Shown piece after piece: positions 1 through 12,479 of a DNA stretch of 64,000 nt. Source of the stretch: Progne subis subis (taxonomy: Eukaryota > Chordata > Aves > Passeriformes > Hirundinidae); the NCBI GenBank assembly GCA_022316685.1, contig JAKJHU010000030.1:15084018-15148017 (forward strand). The letters are read 5' to 3'. Each line of letters begins with the position of its first letter. Positions within the stretch are counted from its first letter, which is position 1. Made by a program: the position numbers and the translations under genes. Under the pieces are notes generated by a model, which searched no databases, had not been told where the DNA came from, and saw only the letters and a program-made list of their open reading frames with translations.

Positions 1-3000
1 AAAGCACCAAAACCAAACAACAACAACAAAAAAATACTTTAAATACTTCAATGCAGAAAGAAAACTAAATCTAGATGAGAAAGGATTTGCAGCTATCTTC
101 AGAAAGAACAGCTCAGTGATGTTTTGACTAAATTTTAAGACAGCAAGATTATAGTCTAAATCAGGACAGTTTTCAAAATATTTTCTGAGAACCATTCTAT
201 CAAGATTTAGTTTCACAGCATTCCCCCAGCTTCTACTATGCAAAACACATCTATGAATTTAAACTCAGGCTTTCAGCTCTCAGCCATCACATGCTCACAG
301 GTAAGAGCTCTGTCTACTGAAGCACTAAAACAAACAGCAGAATTTCAGTCAGTGTTTATTCATAAGCTAGACTGCTTAACTGAGCCCGAGTGCCCAGTAT
401 CTGGAAACCCCTTAAATCTCCAGGTCATACAGGTGACAGAGTGATGGCTGGCAGGAACCTGCCACAAATATCCACAAGATATCCACAAATCTCTCCCCAC
501 CTACAGTTTTTGTGACTACAGCACAAACGGATGTTTTAAGGAACAAAAATGCTTCAGAGACTCACCTAACTTACAGGTAACAGCTACAACTCACCTACCT
601 GAGGACCGTCCTTCAGCGTAGCAGCCGCAGCAAAGGATGGGTTTCCCCGCAGCCTCTGCCATTAGCGGAGGCCACAGATAGTGTGTCCTGTCATATTTCG
701 TGCTAGGGCAATTAGCTGGTGGAACTGCATCCTTCTGGTGGTAGGCCTGGGAATGGGCTGAGGAACTTGCCCCATTTGGTTCTTGATGTGCCCAGGTCTC
801 CCCATATTGCTGACAGCCTCCCCTAGCTGATATGGGGTCTGTTAGGGCACAGAAGAGGTAGTGAAGGAAGAAGGTCAAAACTTAACCCAATAAGGACTGT
901 GTTAAGAAGGGTATGGACTAACACCTCCCTTTCCATAAAGAATTATGAAAAGATCACAGGCACAAAACAAGCTTAAGCACAGTAGCAAAACTGCATAGGC
1001 ATTTTATGATCAAGGAGAGACTGATTTTTCAGATTCAGACAAAACATGGGAATTTATGCAAGCAATAAAGAAGAGAATTTGAAAGCTGCATTTGGATCAC
1101 TTCCCTTGGAAATCAACACAGAAGTACAACCAGTGACGACAGCCAAGGAATCAGCTGCTGAGAGCTACAGCATGCTGCCAGCGAATGAGAAGATTGATAA
1201 GAAACCCAACATCTCTAGAACAGTTTTGTCTTGACTGAACTCATGATTTGTAAAGATCAAAAGTGACACTAGTCAGTTGGAGAAAGTACCTAGAAAGCAA
1301 GGCACAAATAGCTCTCCCCTCATCTCATAATCTGTGTACCTATTCAGGTCATTGCTACACAGTCACCATTTCAACAGCAGGAAAGAGCAATCATACAAAA
1401 TATTTTCTAAACATTATAAAGCATTTTAAATACAGAATACAAACATCTAGCTCATAAAAGTCTCTTATTTTCTTTCAAGTGTAGCCCTTCTATCAGCTTT
1501 CTTCTGACACTCCGCAGCGTTGAGAGTGATGGTATGTATCCTACACCTCTCTGCTCTTCTCCATGGAAAATCTGAATTCTTTCAATATCAATCCTCTAGA
1601 AAACAGCTATGGGCAATAAATTCATTATAGGCCTTTTTTCTCCAATTTCTATTTAAAAGACTTACTACAAGCCCTTTTCAGTAATGATTTTTCTTTTTTT
1701 GTAACACATGAAGAAATAAAATTTCTTATAAGTAAAAGCTGACAGCTGTTACTATGCTACAGTCTGGTAAAAATATCCCATGAATAGAGCTGGCTAAAGG
1801 AAAAGGTTGTCTACAAAAAAAGTCTTATCAAGCTAGATGGGCGGATCAAGAATCTGACTCCAAGGATGAGGTCTAATGGCACTAAACCGCTTTGTGCAGC
1901 CCTTACCTATAAGACTACTAAGCCCACAACTGAGATTTTGCTGAAACAACCTCTCCAGCAAGATTATTTATTAGTTTCAGACACAAATGAATTTCAATTT
2001 CTACTAGTGGAATAAGCTTAAAACCAACTAATAATCTCCCATGCAGTAAAATATCTAAATTCAAACTAATGCTTTTGGTTACTTTGCTTCTAAATCCTGA
2101 ATCATCAGAAAGTCACAGCATTTTACACAACGGACTTCCAAATTATAACTAACAGCATCTGAGCAACAAGGTATTAAATACAACCATCTGTTGATTTATA
2201 TCTGTATAAACGTTGAGATGCTATACTAAAATTTTGAAGTCTTACTTTGATATCCACCACACAATCCTCCAGGTACACAGTACACAGCTCCTTTCCACTT
2301 AACCTGAGCAATAACCGATGAGATAGAAACTCACACAAAATCCTCATGGCAAGAACCCTTCAGAAGCTGAGAAGGATTTACTTGGAAAGAGTATTAATTG
2401 TTAGTATTCAAAAGTTAGTGCCAACTTACAGTTCAAAGCATTCTACCCTCGGTGTTGTGAAACAAATAAAATTGATTCACTGTCTGCAAAACAGAAGCAC
2501 TGCTGCTCCCAAAATGAGGCGTCGAAGTGAATTAATCTCACTCTGACTAGAAACTAGTGTTTGTATGCAAGTGTGTAAAAACAAAGCCAAACAGATACCT
2601 GAAAGGGTTCTGTCTCTTCACAAAAGTAACACTTTTACAGCTGACCCTCAGACGTGTTCTCTGTCCACCCAAATTTTTTTCCAGACCTCTACAGAGGAGC
2701 TACAAGGCACAGAAATGCCCTTTCCAAGGGCACGCTACAATCAAAGTCACAAAGAGGCCTAGATCAAATGCACACTGATCTCTTAAGTACCCGCTATCAT
2801 CTCTGCTGCAATAGGGATTGTAAATTACAGCTGAGGATCAGAACTAGAAGTAAGGAGGTTGTAATTAAGAGGATTTGATTTTGTCAGGTTTTGATTTGTT
2901 TAAGGAACAGTGTCAACTTGGCAAGAACAGCTGGATCAATGAGAAAAATCACTGAATTACTTTAATTGGTGTTGCATAGCCCTGTATTCAGAGACATCTG

Positions 3001-3530
3001 TAAACCTTCCCAGCATATACACACCTTCCCGAATGAGAACTGACACTTCCAAGAAGCAGCGCCGGCAGCTCTCAGTGCAGGGAAGTGTAACTCATGAATG
3101 GGCTCCCAGAGCAGCAGCAGCCCGGCGTCTCTTAAGAAGTCTGAAATCAATTTACTGCTGCCCTGGTGTCAGGATTTTATGAGATACACTTTCCTACTCC
3201 CATTCCGAAAAATGGCCACCCGTGGCTCTCCGAAACACCCCGTGAGATGATAGACCCACCGAGGATTTGGCACACTGGGCCGATTTAAGTCCCAAAGAAG
3301 CTACGGATGCTTCTGGAAACTAAATTTCAGGTCGCGTGCCTCATTTATACCCAATAACGCGAACACACAGGGGCGAGCGCCCGTCGGTGCCTCCTCCTGC
3401 TGGAGTTTCCTACTCGCCCGAAGGAGTCGCTTGGGCGAGGGTGGGAGGACCCCCAAACTTCGGAGGCTCAGCCCTCGCTCCGGCCCGGCGCTCCCACCCC
3501 CGGCCGGGCTCGGGGTGGGTCGCGGCTCAC
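1..3530 (-). other. TMEM65: TMEM65 intron 1, 5' part (partial, continues off the left edge)
   Basis: This stretch lies directly downstream, on the minus strand, of the splice donor that ends TMEM65 exon 1, so it should be the beginning of intron 1. I looked on the minus strand for the next TMEM65 exons, which encode the conserved membrane segments, and did not find them; the first intron is also long in mammals. The sequence is AT-rich and mostly featureless. One open stretch with splice-like borders at about 599-896 is treated under findings. Confidence 0.7.
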
Positions 3531-4170
3531 CTTGGGCGATGGCGATGGACTCGAAGCGGTGGAGCTCCCGCAGCAAGCAGCTCCGCTCGGTGGAGTGCAG
3601 GCTGTAGATGAAGTCGCGAGCCCCCTGCGCCGTGTTCAGCGCCTCCATCGGCTCCTTCTTGGGGTGGGTGCCGAGCGCCCGCGAACCCCGCGGCAGGAGC
3701 AGCCCCTCGGCGCCGCCCCGCAGGCTGCCCAGGCGGCGGCGGCAGCAGCACCGCGGGCCCCGCAGCGAGCCCAGGCAGGATGAGGGGACGGCGGCGGGGC
3801 GACCCGGCCGCCCCAGCAGCAGCGCCGCCCGGCCGAGCCACGCCGACATGGAGCCGGGGAAGGGCGCGGCGCTCGGGCCGCCAGAACCGCCCGCGGCCGA
3901 GTCGCCCGGGCCGCGCTCCCACGGCTGCTCCGCCGGTGGGGCCGGGCGGTCCGCGCCAGGCACCGCCCCGCCGAGCTCCCGCCAGCAGCGGCGGCAGCAC
4001 CGCCCAGCCCCAGCCCCGCTCCGCTCCGCTCGGGCAGCCTCGGCCGCAGGGCGGGGCGGAGGGGCCCGAGGGGCGGCCCCGCGCAGGCGCCCGCCCGGCC
4101 GCCCTGAGGGGAGCGGGTCGGTAGCGCCCGCAACCTCCGGGCGGCGGTCCTGGGCGGCGCTCTGTCCAAA
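3340..4170 (-). promoter_or_regulatory. TMEM65: CpG-island promoter of TMEM65
   Basis: This stretch is very rich in G+C and CpG, unlike the AT-rich flanks, and it contains TMEM65 exon 1 and the sequence upstream of it. That is the usual architecture of a housekeeping promoter. A GCGCAGGCGC sequence at 4081-4090, close to the NRF1 consensus, lies about 230 bp upstream of the chosen start codon; NRF1 control would suit a nuclear gene for a mitochondrial protein, but this is inference. No TATA box was seen. Island limits are approximate. Confidence 0.75.
3531..3849 (-). CDS. TMEM65: TMEM65 coding exon 1 (residues 1-106)
   Basis: TMEM65 is a mitochondrial inner-membrane protein linked to mitochondrial sodium/calcium exchange and respiratory function. 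This exon encodes the N-terminal presequence and the start of the mature part. It is recognised by a block matching the vertebrate protein almost exactly, including THPKKEPMEALNTAQGARDF and then IYSLHSTERSCLLRELHRFE. The start is placed at the minus-strand ATG at 3849-3847 because it gives an N terminus rich in Arg, Leu and Ala with no acidic residue for the first 50 or so positions, as expected for a mitochondrial targeting peptide. An in-frame ATG 38 codons upstream begins a Pro/Gly-rich, partly acidic stretch and is less likely. The exon ends after FESIAIAQ plus one base (phase 1) at a good donor, CAAG|GTGAGC. The remaining exons, with the membrane helices, are outside the window. Only the presequence is poorly conserved. 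Confidence 0.93.
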
Positions 4171-4249
4171 CCCTTCGCTTTACAGCTTCTGTAAACAGCC
4201 TGAGAGCTCGCAGGGCTTCTCGCTGCGCCAGGCTCCGGCAGCTTAGCAG

Positions 4250-7206
4250 GGCAGCAGAAATGAGGTTTTGCTTGTCTTTCCCGTTTTCTAGGCCCTTGCC
4301 TTAGAGTATTGTGGTGTTGCATCATCTCGTTTTACGTTTAGTACACTTAGCTTGCATATAGCTGTTGTATTCTTTTAAATTAATTGGCAGGTATTCTGAC
4401 ACACCCGGAGCAGTTATTAAAACAAACAAACAAAAACCCCCAAACCAAACTAAACAAACAAAACCCACAACCAAACACTTTCTGAACAGAATTTGTGTCT
4501 TGAGGGAACAAAGGTTGCTTTAAAATCAGGTTTGGTTTTAAACTTCTTAGCTTTGCTGCTACAAATACCATCCATGTGGGTTAATCCACAATTGTTCACT
4601 ATTTTGTCAAAACACTGTATTCAGATTGTATTAGATACTGTAATTAGACTGCAAAGAACCTAAACAACCACAAGGGACTCACATATTTTATGCCTAGCAT
4701 GTTTAATACGGAGGTGACTTCAGAAGGCATTCAGTATTTACTGCTATATCTCTAGCTCTTTAACACCAAAGGTAGCAGACCTACTGATGTCCATCCAGGT
4801 GGTTTCTTCAGCCAGGAGCATCTGCTGCCTTCTTGGAGTAAGGCAAACAGAAAGTTTAAACTTTCCATGAAAAAGCAGCATTTTCTTTCCATTCCCATGG
4901 CTGCAGAGTTAACATTTGGTATAGACAAAGATCTCATGATAAACAGAGGTGCCTTAGCTAGACTATGCATTCAAAACTATGGGTGTTTTACATATACTAC
5001 GTGTACAGTACAGAGGAAGCAGAAAGTGAGTGCAGAAATATAGAAAATAAGTTGTAAAGGCCTGGATATATAACATTTTCATTCTCACCCTGTTAGTTAA
5101 ATAGCAGAGATTGAGGAGTATAGGCTACTATTTTCATTTAAATGCATTTTTTCCATGCATCTAATAAAGCCTGCCTCTGAGAGACTTTTTTTCAATTCTC
5201 TCTTCATACTCCTTATCCAGAGCCACTAAGCCTTTGATGGTGTTCAGCACTGTGCTTATCTTCCCAATGGTTTCATTGAAAAAGTAGAATCTTCTGCTGC
5301 TCTTTGGGGGAAATATAGGAATCAGTAATAGTTTTCAATCCCAGAGAACTGTAATAACAATTTTCATAAATCTGTTCAAAAATGCTGTTAAAATTTTGGT
5401 AACCAGGTCACTTTTACAGTAAAAATGCATGCTTCTATATGGAAAAGCAGGACATGCAATGGGGCTACAAACACCTGAAATATATGCCACATGAAAAATA
5501 AGGAAAACCCAAATTTTCCAGGGGCCAAACCTTTGATATTTCAATTTGATGTGTTTCTGGTTGTGTTATATATTATATTTGGTTTTACATTCATACAGCT
5601 GGATTGCACCAGACTACAGAGACAGAGCAAAGGAGGAGCACTGGCCTCTGACAAGAAAAGAGACTTTATCTCTTTCCCACCACTGCAGATATTACAAAAG
5701 GTGATTGCATCTAGATTATTCATAGGGTGTTTTGACAAGACTCAAAACATTGCAGGTCTTTTCAGACACCGAAGGACAATGAGCGGGAAGTTTCTAGCAT
5801 AGCCTTTATGTATTTGCTGTAGAGGAATATTCACTCTATAGGGAGGTGCGAGGACATTATTTAAGTAGGTAATATACAATACTGTTATGAAAATAAAAGT
5901 CACTACTTGTGACAGGATCGAGATCAGGGTTTAGCAGACAGTAAATTCTTCTGTGGCCTTCAGCTGTGGTTTACACCTTTCTAAGCTTTTAAACTGCATT
6001 GAACAAATTGGAATAAAAATGTCATTGGAGGGACTATTCTGCAAGGACAGGAAATTACCTAAATAGCCCAATAGTTTTTTTCCATAATTTTTTGTTGGAG
6101 GTTTTATTTTCTGAAAAGGGGAAATTGAAACCAATGGCTGAACTGACACTTTAGTTAATCAGACTGTCTACCTAACTGTGTTCAGTGGGCGGTGCACAGT
6201 AACTTTCATTAGTCCCTGACAGTCCAGCAGAGCTTGAGAACCTGATGAAATTCATATTTCTCACAATGTTCTGAAAAATGCAGTAGTTTCCTTGTATTTT
6301 CTTAGGGTTTTTGCTGATAGCCTAATTTTCTCCTAATATGATTTATATTATGAGTGACCAAATTAATAGAGATGGCATATACGCCCACAGAACTAGAAGA
6401 AAATTGTTTAAAAAGTTACACAGAAAGTTAGGTAAGTTCAGCCTTAAAAACTGGAAGGCCTTAAAAACTGGCAGAAAAATGCCAACCATCTTTAAGAGAA
6501 TTTCTGCAAGGCTTTCTAGGGACTACAGAGCTGAGAGACAAGTCTTTTTGTGGATATTGGCAGGAAATATTTTGCAGCCCTCATCCTATATAAATAATGG
6601 GTGTACATTTAATAATTATATTCTTATGTGGTCGAGTAATATAATATTAATGAAGGAACTTTTTGTTAAGGATGATTTCTCTGCGCAGTGTAAAGGTGAA
6701 TATTGTTAGCTAAGATGAGACCAAGGTTTAAAGGTTGATAATCAATAACAAATTGCGACTACGCACAGTTTGTGTTTTACTAGTTAAGCATTATATTTTT
6801 ATATAAAGTACTATATTTTGACCTATGCAGGTCAAAATTTCTAGCAAACTTACAAATAAATAGCCCCAGAGAGTACAAGCTATTTATACTTTGCCTCATG
6901 TTTCGGAAAAACAAGTGGCTCCTCTGGTCCTGCTATCCCAGCTAGGGGCTGACCTTATAGTCCTTTGTAGCTGGCAGGCGGAGGAATCCACAGACTATGG
7001 AACAAAAATGCTCACTCAAAAAAGGAGACCTGAAATATATTGAACATTTCCTAAAATTCAAAATTCTATCTACAGTCTAAAATATGAATGTAGGACAAGT
7101 TTAGGAGGTTAAATTACCATTATTTATTGCAATAGTACAAAAAAAGTGTAAGATCTTATAATTTAGGAGTAAAAGAAGAATTTGCAGTAGTCTTAGAATA
7201 ACAATC
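4250..7206. other. Intergenic, no gene seen
   Basis: AT-rich sequence upstream of TMEM65. It holds an A/C-rich low-complexity run at about 4418-4472. The open frames here are short, share no recognisable motif and look random. Confidence 0.6.
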
Positions 7207-7580
7207 ATGGAATCACAGAATATCTTGGGTTGAAGGAACCTGAATGACATCTCATTCCACCTCCCACGTCATGGGCAGGGATATCAGTCACTAGACCAGA
7301 TGCTCAGGGTGCCATCCAACTTGGCATAGAACCCTTCCAGGGATGGGGCATCCATAATTTCTCTGGGCAACTTGTTCCAGTGCCCCACCACCCTCTGAGT
7401 AAAGAGCTCCTTCCTGATATCTAATCTAAGTCTTTTCCTCTTTTAAAAGTTTAAAATCATTGCCCCTTTTCTTATCATGATCCGCTTGTGTAAATAGTTG
7501 CTCTCCCAGTTTGAGAACTTCTAGGAGATCAAGTGCAGCCAGGGGATCTTTCTCACTATCACCACTCCCCTCCATGTAGA
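7207..7580 (-). mobile_element. CR1 LINE fragment, 3' end, minus orientation
   Basis: The plus strand reads as the reverse complement of a CR1 3' region: a 'catggaatcacagaat' start, then the 'gggttgaaggaacctgaatgacatc' block, 'gggcagggatatcagtcactagaccag', and 'ggcaacttgttccagtgccccaccaccctc' further on. It is 5'-truncated, as most avian CR1 copies are, and diverged. It carries no intact reverse transcriptase. Confidence 0.85.
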
Positions 7581-10500
7581 GCTTTGTACAATCATATGCA
7601 TTATAATATTGATAAACACTTATAAATGATTTGAAGACAATTTTTGGGTTAGACTCTACTGGCTTTGTCAGGGACGGAGTTAAAGTTCTTTACAGTATGG
7701 GGCTGTGTTTGGGATTTGTGCTGAAAACTGTTGATAACACAATGTTACATTATGAGATGTTTTAGTTATTGCTGAACAGTTCTTGCACCGTGTCAAGATC
7801 ATTTCTGCTCCTCATCTTTCTCATGTAAATTATTCCATGCTTTTAACATTCAGGAAGCAGAATGCACAATGTGAGGTTTGAACAAACCTGGAGATCGTGG
7901 TAGACAATCACTGAAGTAAGTTCCCTCTGCCTGAAAGGGATAGTGAGGGGTTTTTTTGAATTGTAAACATGGGCTTATCAAATACAAGATGTGAAGTCGC
8001 ACCCATCTAGTCTGTCTTTCAGGGTAAATGCTTTCAGAATTGTGTTCAGCTACAGTGTCCTCAGTCTAAGATAAATTGCGCATAGTTAAAAAAAAATGGG
8101 AAAATGAGTAAAGGTTTGGAAAAATACTGGTTAATAAGAGAATTCAAAGGTCAATTTATTTACTTTATTAACTGGGAGTTTGTGAGTTTAACATAAACAT
8201 AGTCTCTAAGATGCTTGCTTTATAAAACAACATTTTCAGCACACAATAAAATAAAATTAACAGTACAGTCACAGCCATCCATGTATTTTGATGTATGGCA
8301 AATCTTGAAGACAAAACTAATCAGAACTAGAGTTTTATTTTAGCAGTGAAAATAATAACAACTGGAACAACTTTTTGAAGGGTAATTTTCTACAGAATGG
8401 GATCTACTTCATATAATAATTAAGTGAAGTCTTATCTTAGTCAAGCTCTTACTTCTGCTTAGACAATCTCTTAGTTCTTTTTTTGACTTTAAAGTGCCAA
8501 ATATAGGTATTTACTGTAATTCATCCCACAATCATAATATATGGCTCACAACATTTATTCAAATGAGTCCTGGAGCTTTTCACACAACATAATGGAAAAT
8601 TTGGCCCTTTGTTCTCCAGTATTTGTGTTCTACTTGGAAAAGATAAAGATCAGTACATCCTTTGAGATAAAAAAAAAGAGTGTTAGTAAATTGGGTAAGG
8701 TCAGAGCACTGAACTGTTTCAGTTAGTGAACTGCATTAAAATGTGTCACGGGGAATGTATGAAAGAAGAGAAATATTCCAAAAGAGGTTGAGGAATGTCA
8801 GAGAGGAAAGCAATATATATACACCTGACATCTATTGAGCCAACTAAGCTGTTTTCTATTTTATCTCTTCCAAAAAAGGACTCGTTGGTCCAAAATTTTC
8901 TCAGGTGATTTCTGCTGTACAAAGGGTCTCCAACATCAGTGTAAAGCTGTGATTGTCATCAGGGTATTTGGACATACTTCCAGGTGTGTAAGACTGATTT
9001 TTGGGTCTATAAAAATGCCAAGCAGTGTGTGGGGTGGCTGATGTGCTGTGAGGAATGAGCAGCTCCTGCCCAGCTCTGAAGTCAGCTGAACACGTGGATG
9101 CTGTAAAGCACCTTTGCCCAGCACCTGCATCTGGCTGCTAAGTTCTGGGGTGCTGTATCACATATGGCCTTTCTTTGAAACATGGTAGAAAGATAAAGGT
9201 CTCAAAGCCTTACAACAAGCTGGGTTAGGGCCTTGGAGATGTCCACCACTTTGCAGTGTAAAATAGATGAGATGACCTAGAGTGACCCCATCTTGATAAT
9301 ATTTCACTGTGTCTGAGGCTGCTGTTCCCTCATGCTTTATAGAACATTGCTGTCACCATTATCCACGTTGCCCCTTGATCCTGTTTTCTTCTAATGAGCA
9401 AAGCTAATTAGTCTCAGGAGATGAGAAATAAATACCACCAAAAGGGCAGCCCAAGCTGTTGTTCATCCTGTTTACACATTCAGTGAAAGAGGTCATGAAC
9501 AAAAGCTTTGTTACATCCCCGCAGAGGTTTTCTGGCAGTCTAACATCACAGATTTCTCTCTTTTCCGTTTTCCTTTTTCATCAGCCTCTTATTTTCTTTT
9601 GTTCTGTCACTTTCTACTCTAGAAAGAGAAGTCTTCCACCCACACTACCCTGTTAACATACTCAGCCTGGCTGTGCCTGATTCATTACTTTAGAAGGGCC
9701 CATGGCTGCTTTTTGGAGGTTTTCCCCAGTCCAGTTGCTCCTTGCTGGTCCCCTCTTTTTCCAGGAGTTAACATCACAACTTGTGTTGAAGTTTTCAGTG
9801 CAGTTTTCAATCTCCATTCCCTAATTTCTTGATAACTAAGTTGCTGTTTGAAGCTGCCTTGTTACGCAAAAGCAAATACAATTATACATCATGATAATGT
9901 GATGGCCCTTGTCAATAATTTCATAGTCTAAATTCTTTTATGAAAATTTCATTTTAAAAATCACATTATGAGTTCTATGAATACAAGCTATGATGCCAAT
10001 CAATTAACTGATTCTGTCACCTAGATAGTTTCAAAAAAGGAAAGAAACAGGTGTGAGGTGCCAAAAAATCCAGTGTCACTGTAAAATTATTTGTATCCTC
10101 ATTGTCTGGAATCTTGAGGGTCATCTATACCAGTGAATTAATTATTTCCTGAATAGGGTCATGTGTGCATATCCCCTCAAATTAAAAAAAATACCAATAC
10201 TCAGAACAGATTAAAATGTAGACGTTTCTTGTTAGATAGCTGCTGTGCAGATTTAACTGCTGGATTAATTCATTCTGAGAGTGGCAATGAATATTTAATT
10301 ACTGTCTGTTTAAATTTCAGACTACTTCCACTTTTTCAGTGAGATCATCAAAAGTTTTATTGCCTACAAGGGTTATTTAATTGTTTGTGGAGGACATATA
10401 AATCTATTTAAAATGGAAAGATGTATGATCACTGGAAGATGAGAAAATGAGCAGAAACAGATGGTGTGTAAGATCATTATGATAGTTTGCACTAATATTT

Positions 10501-11794
10501 TGTTCAGCAATGGGGGAAAAAAGCTATAGGCAGTTCATAATAACTACAGAGATATAATAATCTCCAAATGTGCAAGTGACTGTGAGATGCTGAATCCACT
10601 ATTAAATCAAATGGCATTTATAACATGTTTTATGTCATGAGGTGTTTTTTTTTTAATTAACCACTTAATTTCTGTATGGATTAATAAAAATAAAAAAATT
10701 GAAAGTCTTGATTTCTCTTTCCCTTAGCAAAAAGAATATAACTTCCTAAGGGTAAAAGTTACAAGGTAGAGAACTTTTATAGTAACTGGCCACTCACAGC
10801 AAAGAATTGGAATATGCATGTTATGCCTGCATGACTCACTCTTGTGCCAGTAAATAATGATGAGTTACTCCAACCGTTTCTAGTATTGTATTCAACCAAA
10901 TATCAAACTGGATATGAGAGGAAGCAAAGAATTTGTTCGTAAAGAGAAACATCTTTACCCCCAGAAAACCAGATGCAAATGTGAAATAAATCAATAATGA
11001 TCAAAAGCCACTGCTTTGCAGCATCTCAGGCAGTACAACACCCGGAGCTCCTTCCTGAACAACAGCATTTTGTGTCAAACTAGAAACTGTGTTAATTGTC
11101 AGGGGCAGCTGGCTGGGTACAAGGCGCAGCCTGATGTGCTGCTTCACTGTCACTGAGGGTTCACTGCTGGCAACCCCTGAGAGTGCTTGCTGTACCAGGT
11201 GGGTGAACAGAGCAGTAGCACATGGAAAGAAGTCTTACCTTGGCACTAAATTCCAAATGACCCAGTGAAGCTGGTATCCAGCTGTTACAGGTAAGGAATG
11301 ACTGCTGCACATATGTTATAATATTAGCATGTATTCTGCAAAAGTTAGTATCTGTGAAGTTTTAGTACTTTAGATGATAATTGTAGCAAACTTTAGTATA
11401 TTTTTAAAGCAAACTAAGGAAAGAACCTGGTTTTCTCCACATATTTTGGGTACACAGTCTTATCCAGAAGACCTGGACAAGCAGCTGACAGAAGGGATTC
11501 TCCTAATCTCACAAGCAGGAGCAGAAAACTGTCAATATTAATTTTAACAAAGTATGAGGTTCTAGGCACCGTATCTTGGCTCCATGCCCTGTGTTCTCCT
11601 GATGTCCTCGCCCCTTTTTTTCCTGGGCTGTTGCTGGGAGAATTGTTATAAAACAAGATGCAGGGTATGAAATTTGTCCTGTGCAAGCTCTTAAGAAATT
11701 GCTCTGAGTCTAAAGAAGAGCCAAAATGAGACATTTAGCAGAATGGTTATCAAAAATAAATGTGAAAAGGTTGAAAAGAGAATGAACATTATGA
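7581..11794. other. Intergenic, no gene seen
   Basis: AT-rich unique-looking sequence. Open frames are short and have no recognisable domain. No RNA gene, transposon end or promoter was identified. Confidence 0.55.
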
Positions 11795-11799
11795 GTCAG

Positions 11800-12474
11800 T
11801 GTTGGGGGTTAAGTTCTCCTGTAGAATTTTTTCCCCCCCCATGAGTTGCTAGGAGACTTTAAGTATTAATAGTTAAGGGGTGCTTAACCTGACAAAAGAA
11901 GTTGATCACTTGGTTTTGGGGGAGGGAGAAAGCTCCTGGAGAGCTGAGGGGTGGAGCTCACGGCTCACAGTCTTCCGGGGAGCACGGATCGGGCGACTGC
12001 TGGCTGCCTGGAGTCTACGGTTAACGGAGGAGTTTGGTCCTGGGAATTACTACCATCTTGTTGGAGTGCCCAGGAATTCGGAGTTTCTTCGCTGCCCTGC
12101 TGGATTTTGGGTCAACCCTGGTACAGCCGCTGCGGGTTCTCCGGCACTGCCCACCTTGCCTGCCAGGGCATCCCCCTGCCTGCCGAGGACAGTCCACCGC
12201 GCCTGGCTTCCAGCCATCAGCGCCGGAGCTTTCCACCATTTGCCCTCAGGGTTCTTGGTTCTGTTTTACTGTTATTATAATTGTTGTTGTTTTTTGTCTG
12301 TCCTGTTATATTTACTAGCAAAGGACTGTTATTCCTTTTCCCCATAGCTCTGACCGAAAAGTTTTTTTTAATCTTCCAAATTATAATAACACGGAGGGAA
12401 GGATTTGAATTCCTCATTTCCTAGAGAGGCCTGCCTCTCCTTAGCAGACACCTGTCTTTTTTCAAACCGAGACA
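11800..12474 (+). mobile_element. Solo LTR of an endogenous retrovirus (copy A)
   Basis: A 675-bp block begins TGTTGGGGG and ends CCGAGACA, so it has the TG...CA ends of an LTR. It is closely similar along its whole length to the block at 23031-23697. Its flanks are GTCAG (11795-11799) and GACAG (12475-12479), a 5-bp target duplication with one mismatch. No internal viral sequence adjoins it, so it is a solo LTR left by recombination between LTRs. The 5-bp duplication favours an ERVL/class III or class I origin; the family name is not certain. The open frames inside it are incidental. Confidence 0.87.
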
Positions 12475-12479
12475 GACAG

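Noticed and set aside
3527..4325. Several long open frames on both strands in the TMEM65 CpG island
   Set aside because: GC-rich sequence has few stop codons. Only the frame with the conserved TMEM65 block is supported.
5491..5802. 103-codon plus-strand frame with a hydrophobic N-terminal half
   Set aside because: No homology recognised, AT-rich codon use, no splice or promoter context; likely chance.
11880..12417. Overlapping frames of 94-155 codons around 12 kb and their copies near 23.2-23.6 kb
   Set aside because: They lie wholly inside the two solo LTRs, are shifted between copies by indels, and contain no viral protein motif.
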